NCBI RefSeq assembly: GCF_003573695.1
Contig: NC_039362.1
Location: forward strand, 13,598,063 to 13,662,062
DNA from: Papaver somniferum
Taxonomy: Eukaryota > Streptophyta > Magnoliopsida > Ranunculales > Papaveraceae
DNA: 64,000 nt
Direction of reading: 5' to 3'
The notes below the pieces were generated by a model that had not been told where the DNA came from, did no database searches, and saw only the letters and a program-made list of their open reading frames with translations. Both the position numbers and the translations under genes were made by a program. Positions 12,757 to 25,800 of the stretch are shown here, in pieces (within the stretch, counting starts at the first letter, position 1; every line of letters begins with the position of its first letter).

Positions 12757-15700
12757 TTAGCTGCTGCCAAATCCAAGAAAATGATCCACATGCTGGGCAA
12801 CAGATTTAGCCAAGTTATCAGCTTCTTCTTGTGTTGATGCCTCTGCATATACACGTATGACGTCCTCAGTACCTGATGGCCGTACAAATGATCTTCCCAT
12901 AGTGTACTTAGCTGCAAATAGAAAAGATAAAGTCATATCGCCAAACATTTAGATGGTCTGTACCAATACCTTCTTCTTTTTTGTCGCTCTGATGCACAAA
13001 TCCTAAATGTTAAGTATCTCATATACTGTATCTCTTTTCCGAAAATAAGCTAAATAATTTGAAAACTGGAACTCGGTTGTTAAAAATTACTAAGATCTGT
13101 GAATTTTAGACTCCTGAAATATAATTAGTATGAACAAGGAACCAGTTAACCAACAAACCAACTGCAAAACATAATTAGGGCCAACTTAATGCATGCTCTT
13201 ACCAACTTCACAGTTTATTGCTTCTTGAAGACCTGTAGGTTTCACTACCTCAGTTTCTGCATTTGCTGTAGTAACCGCAGTTCTGTCCATGACTTTAACC
13301 TGAAATTTACAGACGGATATAAATTAGATAACGTGGACCGTGAGTTATAATGCATCAATATACTGGTGAAAGATACAAAGACATTTACACTTTAACATAT
13401 GTTCAATCATATACTCTTTCATCTAAAAATGAATTTGGTTTGTTACTACATGTAAAGGTTGGAATGTTGCAAATCAAAACTATAAATAATTTAAAAAAAA
13501 AAGAAATCCAAATCAGTTTTATGATGAATATAATTTACTCATGAGAAAGAGTAGAATAATGAGATCTTAAAGAAAAGGATCATATTTGATATATTTTCCA
13601 TAATGAAAAAAAAGTCACTCGTTCACCTAATTATCGACTTCGATTTTCTGGTTGTAGGTATTGCAGATCACTAGAGGTGGGATAGATAAAAAGTGAGAAA
13701 TTAGCAGCATAAAATGTCCTTGAAAAGCCTGAATGTGCTACAAATTCCATTTCTCCAATTGGACTCCATCTCACTTACAATAGCTACTATGCAAATGTGT
13801 GCCACAGTAAAGCAGGTTTACTTGTTCTGATTATATTTTGCCATTTTGGCAAAACTAGTACGCTACTCGGCCATGGTAAATAACCGAGAGAAGAGTGTAG
13901 TTCAGAATTCTTATAAGGAACACCATAACAGAATGTTCCCAACTCACCATCCACTGTGTTGTTCCTACTTCTTAGACTAAAAGTTAAAGAAAACAAAAAT
14001 TTACTTTCCTTCTCATGAGCAAACACAAAGCTAATAATGCGAACTTCACAATGAATTTCATTAAGATTAGATTTCGACAGGCTACAAAAACTGCAATATA
14101 AGTTACATCAAGTTAGAGATTAATTAATTCACAGACCTTAAGTTGCCTACTGGGTAGGTCCTGATAAAGCTCATTCCACCTCTGGATGGACCATCCCATA
14201 TGCCGTAAGATGACCTCCACCAGAAGCACCCCACTCAAAGCATCCCCAACTGCCTGGTTGATCAATTCACTAACTGCCAATAGCCTCTTAACAGAAAGTT
14301 GCTGTTCTAAACCTGATTAAGGGGAAAAAAGAATATTAGCATTTAGAAATCGCAGTACAGAAATACCTCTCTATATAGCTTGGACGTATATAAGAAGTAA
14401 ACCTTCAGATGAAGAAGCAAGCTCTTTATTTCTATTTTCCAACCAAGATAAGAAACTTGCAGAGAACAAGATTGTTCCATGTCCATTTGCTTCAAAATAT
14501 ATTCCGATATCATACTCGCAAGCCTTCTCATGCAAATATTTCACACCTGTTGGGGTAAGTGCAACTTCTAGACCCAACTTCTTAAGGTAATCTGTGGATG
14601 CCCCATTTGCATAGGCTGTCTGAACAATGCCAAGGTGTACCTGATGACCATCTTCCTTGTTTAAAATAGCCAATTGCTGCTTGATGAATAAAGCAAAAAG
14701 TGATAGTATCTTATCTCCATCAACAAGTTCAATCTTGTTGTTACTCCCAGGTAGCACGTGGAAATAAACAAACCGATCAGCATCTCCATCTAAACTGGCA
14801 CACCTGAAACACTAGAAAGAAACTAATCAGTTAGCACCTAGGTAAGGATCAATCTCCACCGTGTACATTCGTTGGTAAGTTGTTGCAGTCCAGGCAGACT
14901 AAACTAAGTTTTGACTTAGAAAGAGAAGAGCTTAAAAGTGATGGAATGAATGGATATTTGGATAGCTAACCTCTTTCCCACATCAATCTGACCAAATCCA
15001 GATGGTACAATCTTCTCCTTCTGCACGAAATCAGCACCAACTCCTTGGTTTAGAACACCTTCTCCTTCCCTACCCGAATTACGGATCTGAATCACCAAAC
15101 TGCTCAAAGTTTTTTTGACCACTTCGAGTTTTTCTCCACCTACTCCATTAGCTCCGTCTACAATCAATTCATCCATTTCACATGTGGTCATTTCCGTGGG
15201 TATATAATCCATTAGGCACCTGCACTCAGAATGAAACAATTAAAGCTTGAAAATCTGTAATTTGATAAGAAATTTGGAATCAGAAAAAAAAAATGTTTTG
15301 TAAAGGCTGTATAACACTAACCTAAAAGCATTAGAGAGTTGTGTGAAATAATCAGATTCTAACGAACTTTTGCCCTTATTTCTATAGCGAACCATCCAAT
15401 GGAGTTGTGGTGTAGTAAGAATTCCCATATCAGTTGCTACGGTGCCAACTACAGAATTAATTCCCTGCAGTCAATTAGCGTCGGTGAATAGTATCATGCA
15501 TGGAAAAATAAAACAAAGTAATATACTACAAAGTTCATGATGAACGATATGAAATAGGCCATACATGTCGTGCAGCTTCAAGAAGAGATTCACCACTTGG
15601 TCTTGTGTCTCTTCCCAAGAGAACCTCTGCAGAATAAACTCCTCCAAAGGAAATGTTCTCTTTCTTTGCGAACTCTGAGATCAACTGGTGGAACAATCAA

Positions 15701-18700
15701 ACAGTAATCATTAGTCAGTTAAAGAAATGATTGGAGTTCTAACATTTCAAAACAAATTGAAATCTCACTGATATACTTGAAACTTAAGGGATGTTAAAAA
15801 ATAACATAGAAATGTAGGAAAAACATCGATGGTACTATCTCAACTCTAGCAAACAAATGATAATAGCAATTAACTAATTCACTGCCTCACACTCAACTCT
15901 CAAGCTTTAATAAAGGCTGAAATGAATCGAACATCGAGTTAGCCCATTTCAATACAATGCTGTAAGCAAAAACAACGAGAAGTGCAAAAGACGGCGATGA
16001 ATTGAGTCACTAACTAACTAAAATATAACAAACACTATGCAAATGGTTAAGTTGGGCTCGCTAGCATGAACGTGTAACCCTAGTGGGGACATCAAACCTC
16101 AGATTGCTACTATTCTTTTTCTAAATCTGCAAGTCCTGATGAAGCAAGTAAAAAAAAAAGTAGTAGTAGTTGGACATTGAACTTTCCTACGGGAGAAACC
16201 GTTAGCTGGATATGTGAAGTCGTTTTTAGATTGAAACTTTAGATAAATAACTAACTTTTAGTTATGGCATATGACATAGGATATCATTGAATTTTGATCG
16301 TCAGTTTCAGAGTTCAATTATATCCATCCATCTTCATGTGGCTCTTTATGTCTACGACTTATTTAAGGCACCTTATCTTTTCTTTTTTAAAGCAATCAAT
16401 TTGCAGTGTGAAACCCTGAAAACACTGCCGACTCCCCACATGCACAAGGCAATCCATATTTACTCAAAGCCACTACCATAACATCTAACTGTTTGTGACT
16501 TATACTACTTGCTGTTCTAGGGGTTTTTGAAGGAAAAAAAAGGGGGATAAGCAGCAAAGTATGGGGTCTTAGAACAAGTAATGCTTTCGGCAGCGCTCAT
16601 TTGAGTAATTGAGAAGTCGACGGTGTTGATAGACTTCGGAGAAAATATGGGTACATAGTCAAAGTCACACCTCTAAGATGGAAAGTTATTAAAGAAGACG
16701 TCTCTTTTTACCTAGATTCTTACACTTAATAGTGTCTTAATACTCTACCCAAAAAAAAAGTGTCTTAAGAAAGTATTAACTAGTAGTAGATTTCTGATGC
16801 TAATTTAGGAAGTTTCAACATATGCATCCAGCAGTTGCACACAATCAACAGTCAAGCATAGTGCACGTAGTAGTATTAGGCTGCACAATAATTGGAAAAT
16901 GTCAATCTGTTTTATATAGGAACTCCCCAAGAGAGTATTGATTCGTGTGGGGTTTCTTGTTTTCAGGAAACCCATGTTAGAAACTTGAAGCCAATTGAAC
17001 AACCATTAGAGCCCAAGGGAGTCTTTGGAAACCCAGTTAAGAGAATCTATTATAAATGATGTGAGTCCTTACAATACTATGTTATACACTGCTGGAGAAG
17101 CGAAACAATTTGGCCTGATTAATTAAATTGGTAAAAGAAATGAAGATGGAATCATGTTCAAAATATATCAAAACATGGACCATTCTCATTTCTAGCTATG
17201 GGAAAGTGAATCTGATTGGAAGAAGTTTACATGTTTTTGGGAGTTTGAGGAAATCTGGCTGTGAACCTGATGGAAGGACCTATAAATTGATCGTTCATAC
17301 ATTGTGTGGTGCTGGAAAGGCTGATATTGCCTTGGAGTTCTACAATGGTATTTATGAATATGGAGGTTGATATGAATTTGTATAAAAAGTTTTTAATTAC
17401 TTATCACGATCAGGAAATCTCTCAGCTGTTCGACTAATTGGAAATGATATAATAAGTTTGAGGATGGCTTTGAAAAGTTTACTGGAATGAAAGAATCTGG
17501 ATATCTTCCTACCTTTTCAATTGTTACCGAGCTAATACAACATCTTTTAAAATCGAATCAGTATAAAAGAACTTGCAAAACTTTACAGGGAGATGTTGGA
17601 GAATGGAGTTGAACTGGATATTGTTGCATTTACAGCTTTAATCACAGGTCATGTGCAGCATAACCATGTCACTGGAGCACATGAAATTTTAATTATATGA
17701 AGGATAAAAGTGTGAAACCCACTCTAAAATTCTATTTGATTTTCTTTAAGGAGTTCTGTAAGGCTGCAAGAACAAATAAGGATCTTGAGCTTTTGAACAA
17801 AATGAGGATCTCAAAAATGAACATCTCCGATGAAATGTTTTATTTAGAAATAGCCTCATCTGAGAGAAAAGGAGCCATAAAGACAGCTGAGAAGGTGAAG
17901 CAGATCTGGAGAGCCATTTACAATCAAGAAAATGGTTCAGTATATCTACCCACCAATTACCAGTCTCTCGATGTAGCTACCAAGTACCAACATGTCGTTC
18001 ATATATGTCAGCCCACAGAATCCTGTTGCACTTTAAAACCTACCCAACTACATCGACTGGTCCAAGAAGCTCTGGAGAACCACACTATTTAGTTCACTCC
18101 AGAGCTAGTTCGTGATGCTCTTCGCCATTGCCCTATAACATGCTGCATTCAGTTTCTTTTCATGGGTGGGTTCGCAGTCTGATTATAGCCACACTGCAGA
18201 TACCTATAACATGGTCATAAAATTATCTGGATCTGGAAAGATTTAAACACATGAGAAACGTCTATTTGGGAATGAGAAGAAAAGGCTCCTTGGTAACTTC
18301 ATCAGGGCAAAATATGTGCCAGACAAAGAACTGGTTGAAATCTATCTTAATTGTCTGTGTGAAGTAGGAAAAGTATCAGACGCTCAAAAATGCAAGGAAG
18401 ATTTACGCAAGAGTGGGTTTAGCCAGCCTCTTCGCTGGTCACTAGGGCTCTTTGCCGTGCGGGGAGGCTAGATGAAGCTCTATCTATGGTAGATGAAGTA
18501 GAGGAAGAAAGATCTAAACTTGATCAATATAATTACGGAAATTTTGTTCATGGTTTACTAGGAGCAGGTAAGGTGGATGAAGCCTTAAATGAAAGAGGAA
18601 GTTATCAGTCCGACAGTCCATGTATACACACCGTTAGTTGTCCACTTCTTCAAGAAGAAACAAATTGAGAAGCTCTGGAATTTTTCAAGAAAATGGGAGA

Positions 18701-19585
18701 AGATGGTTGTGAGCCAACCATTGTTACATTCTCTGCACTGATCCGTGGTTATATGAACATGGAGATGGTAAGTGATGCTTGGAATATCTTTCAATGTATG
18801 AGGCTAAAAGGACCTATACCTGATTTTAAAACATATCCAATGTCCATGACATGCCTCTGTCAGATGGCAGGTCTGAAGAAGCCCTGCAGCTATTATATGA
18901 GATGTGTAGTGGGATAATCCCTACTTCCATCAACTTTCGCACTGTTTATTATGGACTAAATAGAGAAGGAAAGAATGATTTAGCTCATAAGTAGGAAATG
19001 GGATCTCATCACAGTAAGCTTTTATCTTAAATTTCAAAGATTAATTTCTGCAAAATACTGAAAATCAATCATCATTCTAGGTTTCCTGTGTATCTAATTT
19101 ATTATTTGTTCTTTCTTTTTTATCCCTACTATCTAATTTATTATTATTTTGTCTGCGATAAGACTACTACCACTATCAAGTTCAATCCTTAGAACAAAAG
19201 CACAAGTGATAAAATCCACAACATAGAATCATCAAAAGAAACAACATTAGCAACTGACCTTAACAAGATTTTGTGGATCAGGAGCATTAGCAAGTAAATC
19301 AGCAAAAGGTTCCCATTCTTGTGTCAACATACCACCACTTGGATCAGCAATCTTAACACCGTTATCTGAAATCTGATTATGTGAAGCAGTAATCATCAAT
19401 CCAATTACAGATTTAGTCGTCAATGATCTCAGAGCTGCTAATATCCCAACTCTAAATACAGTTGATGATAAAATCGATGCATCTGCTCTAAATCCAGCAG
19501 TTCCATATGATATCTTCACACCTTTTGGAATTGGATATTTTGATGCACATTCTAATAGCTTTTCGTTTTGATGTTCATCCATCAT
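12757..19585 (-). CDS. AGM1: Phosphoacetylglucosamine mutase
   Basis: Interconverts N-acetylglucosamine-6-phosphate and -1-phosphate, the step before UDP-GlcNAc formation (known family function, usually cytosolic). Eight exons: 19585-19259, 15684-15565, 15464-15322, 15219-14971, 14803-14403, 14312-14137, 13299-13203, 12911-12757. They join in frame to 555 aa, the normal length for plant AGM1 (Arabidopsis DRT101). All four alpha-D-phosphohexomutase signatures are intact: phosphoserine loop TASHN (Ser68), metal loop DGDAD (285-289), sugar loop EANGHGT (384-390) and phosphate-binding RPSGTE (515-520). The start is the first Met of a double Met; the second could also be used. Intron 1 is 3.6 kb and contains a decayed PPR gene on the opposite strand. 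The gene is divergent from DCC1, whose ATG is 258 bp away. Confidence 0.95.
17000..18990 (+). pseudogene. Decayed pentatricopeptide-repeat gene inside AGM1 intron 1
   Basis: Plus-strand PPR-type coding blocks separated by stops and frameshifts, lying antisense inside the first intron of AGM1. Recognisable repeats include [24 protein letters not shown] (17170-17290), an [13 protein letters not shown] region (17630-17730) and [17 protein letters not shown] (18705-18755), all with the 35-residue spacing expected of P-class PPR proteins. The intact family acts in organelle RNA processing. No frame is open for more than about 130 codons, so this is a pseudogene. The boundaries are approximate and I did not identify target duplications, so how it arrived is unknown. 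Confidence 0.8.
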
Positions 19586-19843
19586 ACACAGAGAGAGAGG
19601 TTGAAATTTTGATGATCAAAGTGATAGTTGTTGCACAGTTCAGAGTCTTCAGACTTGTCTCGCTAGATTTGGGCATAAGCTCTTGCACTTTGTTATTAAG
19701 TACCCTCCAAATGTAACTCAGGGGCACCCTAGGATTTGGGCACTTGAACCAAACACTTGGGGGCTGAGGTCCCAATCTGGTTAAAAGCGCGGGAAAATTG
19801 ATACTCCCAAGAAGAGCGAGAGAGAGAGTAGAGAGACTAAGAG
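19586..19843. promoter_or_regulatory. Bidirectional promoter between AGM1 and DCC1
   Basis: Only 258 bp separate the divergent start codons of AGM1 (19585, minus) and DCC1 (19844, plus). Both 5' UTRs and the core promoters must fit here. There is no obvious TATA box on either side. A GA-rich stretch (about 19813-19843) precedes the DCC1 ATG, and a canonical E2F-type site lies at 19789-19796. Confidence 0.7.
19789..19796 (-). promoter_or_regulatory. Canonical E2F binding site
   Basis: Reads TTTCCCGC on the minus strand (GCGGGAAA on plus), an exact match to the E2F consensus TTTSSCGS, within gcgcgggaaaa at 19787-19797. It is 48 bp upstream of the DCC1 start codon. Cohesion and replication genes in plants are commonly E2F-controlled, which fits DCC1; this is inference. 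Confidence 0.7.
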
Positions 19844-21374
19844 ATGAAAGAAGATCCAGGAAAGAGTGGAAGTGGTGGTGGTGGAGCAGAGGGAATCATA
19901 AATCTGAAACCTAATTCATCGATGCCTATCTCTTATCACCCTTCATTTGGTCCTCATGAAGATCTCCTCCTCCTCGAAGTCGATGAAAAGCTTCTCCCTC
20001 ACATTCTACATCAAAGGTAAATACATATGATCATTTAAAAACCACCCAAAATTTTAAAGTTTCTATTACAAATCCTGATTGCCCAGTTATGCTATGTGTT
20101 TTCGGATTTTAAACCTTTTTTTTTAAGTTTTAGGGTTTTGTGTGTGTGTTCTTTTGTAGAGTGACTGTAAGAGGAGAATGTGATGAAGAAGCAGTACTGT
20201 GTGCTTCGTCTACGACGTACGCAATCAAATTTGTCGGTAACTCTAATTCTATCTTTCTAATTCCTCCATCTGAAAATTCTGAATTTGCTGATGAAAATTG
20301 GAAAAAAGGTGACTCATGTAAGGCGGCTCAAGTACTCAAATTGGCTTCTGGAAATATGGAGCTAGTTGAGATTGCACCCAAGTTAGGGAAACTTAAGTCA
20401 CTGTTAATGGAGAATCCTTACAGATCTGAGGAGGATTCTACGGATCCTATGGAAGAGGAGGAGTATTTGGAAACAGGGAAAATGGGATTGTATAGATGGG
20501 AAGATTTGGTTGCTAAGGTTCAAGCAAGTGATGAAGAATTGAGAGCGGAGTTAAAAGCGCTTTCAGCTGTTGAGATTAATGGGTATTGGAGAATTGTTGA
20601 TGATAAGTATATAGATGTTGTTTTAAGTATGCTTTTGCACAATTCTGTGTTGTTTGGGTGGAATTTGACTTCACTTAATGAAGATGAAATTTTGAGCGTG
20701 CTGGAGTCGGATGGGTTTTCGCGTAGAATATCACTACATATTTTGGAGGTTTATGGAAATAAATTGGATACGGATATGGAAGGCAAATGTGTTTGGAGAC
20801 TGGATGAGAAGAGGGTCTGTGTCCATTTTGCTAAAGGTGTTTTGAAAGAAGGGAAAATGAAGATGGACAGATTTATGGAGGAATGGGTACGGAAGATTCC
20901 AGCTAGGATGTGTGCAGATTTTGAGATGTTGGAAGGGGAAGTTTTGGTAGAAAAACTTGGAGTCGAAACATGGGTCCGTGCATTTAGTGTCTCTTCTTTA
21001 CCTCTCACTCCTGCTGACCGATTTGCTGCCCTCTTTCGAGAGAAACAAAAGTGGGAAATGAAAGATCTTCATCCTTACATCAGGTATGCTTCAATTCTCT
21101 CCTGTTCTCTATCTCAATTTTTCTATCTAAAATAGATAGTACTTTGTATCACTAAGATTAAGACATTATAAATAATTGGAGATTTTTTTGACTTCTAGCA
21201 AATCTCTTTGCATTTAGCATTTTCGGATGGCAATTTCATTTCATATTGTATATCTATTAATCTTCTTTCAGGGATTTACGAGTACCAGGTGTCTCTGCCG
21301 AAGGTTTGCTTCTTAAGTACACTCGAAGAACACAACCTACGCCGGGGGCTGAACTTATTTTCAGCGCAAGATAA
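19844..21374 (+). CDS. DCC1: Sister chromatid cohesion protein DCC1
   Basis: Subunit of the alternative clamp loader CTF18-RFC, which works with CTF8 and CTF18 at replication forks for cohesion establishment (known family role, nuclear). Three exons: 19844-20016, 20160-21083 and 21272-21374, with GT-AG introns, joining in frame to 399 aa, close to other plant DCC1 proteins. Seen: a Gly-rich N-terminal tail; the DCC1 core with SYHPSFGP-HEDLLLLEVDE; a middle region with GLYRWEDL; and winged-helix C-terminal segments ending in LLKYTRRTQPTPGAELIF. The start is the first in-frame Met after the GA-rich leader. It shares a 258-bp promoter with AGM1 and converges on eIF3b. Nothing is broken. Confidence 0.93.
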
Positions 21375-22897
21375 TCTCAAATGATTTCATTTGTTGTCTC
21401 GGTTCATCATATTTTAAGTGTGAGTGATCTTTGACCAGTTGTTTTCAAATGGGAAATTCATATTCCTTGAATATATCATCTTTAGTTTTATACTCCACGG
21501 ATCATGTTTAGTTCAACATTAGAATATTGTTCGTGTTGTATCTTTAGGTTTGTCCTCCGGAGTCCAATGTTTGGTAACACTCACATTGTAGTAACACTCA
21601 GACAATTGAAGCAAAATGGCTGCTGAACTTATTTCTGTGCCCAAGAAAATTCAGATGGATTTCAGTTTTGCTCTAGGTTTATGACGTGTTAAATGAATTG
21701 GTCCTTAAACAGTCGGATTTAAGTTGGAAATAGAGTAGTGTAACCTATTTTTATAGTGTAATGCAGAAGGATGTACCGGTTCACCCATGGTTAGCTACCT
21801 AAAACGGTTTGACTCTTTGATCACAGTTCACCGAGTTGAGTTCGTTAATCTGTGCTTGTTGAGACCCGACTGTCTTTGATTAACTTGGTGATGCAACCTA
21901 GTATTTCAGACTTGCAGTTTGCCAAGTGTTCAAGTCAAAGGGCACTATCTAGCCCAAACGATGAAACGCTAAACCATAATCCCATGCCTTGTCGTTATTA
22001 AATAAACAAAGAATTAAGAAACTGGTAAAAGTATTCTAGGCATGTGGGCAAAAGCATCCAATCGAGCAAGGGAACATAAATAATCTGTATGTGTACGGCA
22101 TTACAGTTTTGAAAACCCAAACCTCGATAAGAACTTGGTGCTTATAAACTTAGTTGGCTAATTCATCCCTACGAGTAATTGCAGTTTCCGGTTGGCGTTA
22201 TTTTCCACAAGATCTAGGATTTTGCTAGTTAAGATTTACATTTCAACTCCTGCTTTGTTCTTTCACTACCTGATGACTTCTACCTTCTCTGTAGGTTCGC
22301 GTTTCATATGCAGTACTCACCAGGACTGTAGGTTGAAGGTATACAGGAAGAGGCTTGTCATCAATTCGTCAGCATTCAACAAGTATTTAGATGTTTTTCT
22401 ATGTCTTTGTTCTTCTTGTCAGGAAAGAAAGCTTGCATTAACCATTCATTGTTGTATTTTCATCTTCTATTTGTTTTACTAAAATCTGAATCTGTGGAGT
22501 TATGTTGGAATCAAGTATGGGTAGAAATTTTTCTGAGTCCACTCATCTGGTAACCTAGGAACGTCCAAGTTGATTCATATCTGACACGAGCTAGTGCAGC
22601 AAGTTATACCAGTATCAATTCCTCTAATCTCCATTCCTACCGAGAAACTATGAGCAGCTCCGTCAAGTTTTCATGTTCCAATTGCACACTTTTTTTATTA
22701 TTATTTTTATCTAAAAGGTTATTCTCTTTTTTTTTTCGAACATATACTGATCCAACCTCCTCGATCTTACAATATGAGAGACACCATGAAATATCACATC
22801 CGGAAAAAACAGAGACAACACTTCAACGTGGTCCCACACGAGGGGACAGCCTTTGAACGCTGGTGTAAATCGTGAAACTTCCAGAAGAATTTCAACT
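21375..22897. other. Intergenic between convergent DCC1 and eIF3b
   Basis: About 1.5 kb between two convergent 3' ends. It must contain both 3' UTRs. Otherwise AT-rich unique-looking sequence, with short open frames that resemble no protein I know and no terminal-repeat structure. Confidence 0.4.
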
Positions 22898-25800
22898 CTA
22901 CTCTTGGTCAAACTCGTATGGAATAATCTCTTCTTTAACATCCAAAATTTCCTCGACCTCAACTTCTTTGGCTTCATATTCTTCCTCATCATCACTAGCC
23001 TCACCATCTCTTAAGTGCTGCCTCTCTAACTTCTCCTCTTCATGAATTTGTTTCCATTTCATGATCCAAGATTCCCATGATTCTTGTAGCTTCCTTCGTT
23101 TTTCTCTGTCCTGCTCGCTCAATTGATTACTGACATCTTGGTCTTCAATCTCATATTTCTTGCTGTATTTCTTGAGATCCTTAGCAATTTCTTCTTCTTT
23201 TTCAGCAGTCAACAAAGATGGTGGCCTTGGGCGCCACAAAAACTGAGAGATCGAAAAGTTATACACAATTAGGTTTCAGGGTTCAGCTGGGTACAGCATT
23301 GGAAGAACATAAACAATAAAGATATATTTTACCTGATAGAAATGATCCCTTGAGTGCCTGTACAGTAGCTTTCCGTTGAAAGACCAGATGTTGAACCCGT
23401 TTTCCATTTCATGAATGGAAGTAACAGCAGTTGCGACATATCTGCATATATGCCAGAATCCAAGAGGAAATTATAATTCTCATCCGCTATATGTACCAAA
23501 AGGAGGAAATGGGATTATGCCCTAATAGGCTAATATCCACTTAAGAGATAATCCGCATGCTATAGAGAAGGTTAGGAATACAATCAAATAATTTTATTAA
23601 GCTGTCGATACCTTCCAGTGGGATTATGCCCTAATAGGCTAATATCCACTATAGAGATAATCCGCATGCTATAGAGAAGGTTAGGAATACAATTAAATAA
23701 TTTTATTAAGCTGCCGGTACCTTCCAGTGGGATCCCATTCAATTTCTGTTGCCATAAAATGCTCCCCAGTGGCCATGGTTTCAAGCTCATCAACATTGTA
23801 GAATTCCAACTGTCCATTGAGATGTTTCAACCCAGCAAGAAGTACGAAACGGCCAGAAGGTGACCAATATAGCGCATTTGCATTCTTTCCTTTTAGCGTT
23901 GTGAGCTTTGAAACACGCCCAGTATTTGTAGCAGTTCGCATCGAGTAAAAGCTAATATCTGTCCTGGAAGATTCACCATGGATAACAGCAAATCTATGTC
24001 CTTTAGGCTCCCAAGCAAAAGCCATGATCTTATCATTTTTGTTCTCCAGCTCGAGAACCTCAATAGGAATGTCTCTTTCTTTGATTCGGAAAAGCTCAAA
24101 ACCAGAATATGTACTTTTCTTGGTTTTGGTATACCTGTCAACCTTAACTGCAAGATATTCTCCATTGCTTTGCCAGTACATTTTGCAATCACTGACACTG
24201 AAGAGATTCTTCTGCCTGAGTTCCTCTTTACCAGGAATTTGAAAAAGACTCACCTGCGTATAAAAGGCGCATTAGAATAATTTAAGTAGAAGCAGAGTTA
24301 TGGGAATATACATGAAGAACTTCAGTACTCACTCTAGCGGGTTGGTTGCCTCCACCTAGTTCAGGAACAAAGAGAGCAATGATGGGATCAGCAGGTGACC
24401 AACTGAAGTCGAGCACATTTTCAACCTTCAAAGACTTCTTATCAATAAGAGTGAAAGTCTCTGTCTCATATACAGAGATGACATTCTTTCCAAGTTTGGC
24501 AAAATACTTATCGTCTGTTCCACCACCCCATCTGAATAGTAAAAGATAAAAAGAAAAATATTAATTAGTCATTTGTCAACCTTTCCCATGGTTACTTGAA
24601 GTACCGCAATAACACAGAAGGATAAATCACCTAAAAACGGGCCATGAGACTCCCGATACACCACCTGTTCCACCAGTTGCAAACTCATCAGCGCTTCCCT
24701 TGAAATCTCGCATTACTTTACCGGAACGTACATCAAAAATGTTCAAGATAACCCTCTAGAGCATAAAGAACACAACACTTCAGAGATGCTTAATATCAAG
24801 GAAATAAAAACATATATAGAATAGATGCAAAGTGTGGCTGCTCACATGTGTATCACGAGGGTTGCTAGGTTCATGACTGCTATATGTAACCAAATATTTT
24901 TCCCCGGGAGAGAAATCAATGAGCTTAACCTGAAATCAACAATATCAATATTACTAAACGCGGAAAAAAAAAAAGAAAAAAGCAAAGACGAAAAGAATGT
25001 ATAACTTGACAAGGATATAACCTGTGGATGGGCATATCGTGAAAGGCGATCAAAGGTGGCTGCACCACCCCACACTGCAGCACCTTGTCGGTGAACAGTG
25101 GCTAAGTATGTCCCAAGTGGAGACCACTGAACAAAACTCTCAGTCCAGTACTGCAAGCCAAAGAAAAAAACATATTACTAAAAAATACCTCCCAGTTACT
25201 GGAATAGCACAGTATGTTATCAAACTATGTACAACAAGATATACGACTAGATATTAAAAGTAATGTGCAAAAGATTGTTATATTTACTTGACGGCGATAA
25301 ACTGGAACGGGCATGGATTGCCTGGGATCGTTCCAAAAGACTTCAGTATCATGATGTGCACGTATAACAAACTGATCACGTGCTTTTTCATCAGTCAACC
25401 ATTGTTGTAGATTTTCCTGTAATCGAACATGCAGATATTTGAGTAAGGGAAATTAACTATAAAAAAGCAACAATAACACATTAAATCATCATTTAGATGA
25501 TACAGCTCAAGTAATAATTCACACCTACAAGGAGTAATAGCTGGAAAACTTATTCTGGGTAACAAAAAATAAAAGTTATGAAAACCATTCTGTTGTACAA
25601 CTGCTTAAAATAAAAAGCTTCATGGTGGAAGAAGCTGTAAAAGTTGGACTTATTATTCCATACCAACCAAAAAAACAAAGAGACTAAAACCACATACATA
25701 ATTAGGTCTAAATTTATAATAATGTATCCCCGGAAATTTAGACTTCTACGTAAATAAAATATCTGAAATTCAGAGATCTATATAGACTATAATTCAATTT

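Noticed and set aside
20751..21008. Minus-strand 85-codon ORF
   Set aside because: Shadow of the DCC1 exon 2 coding strand.
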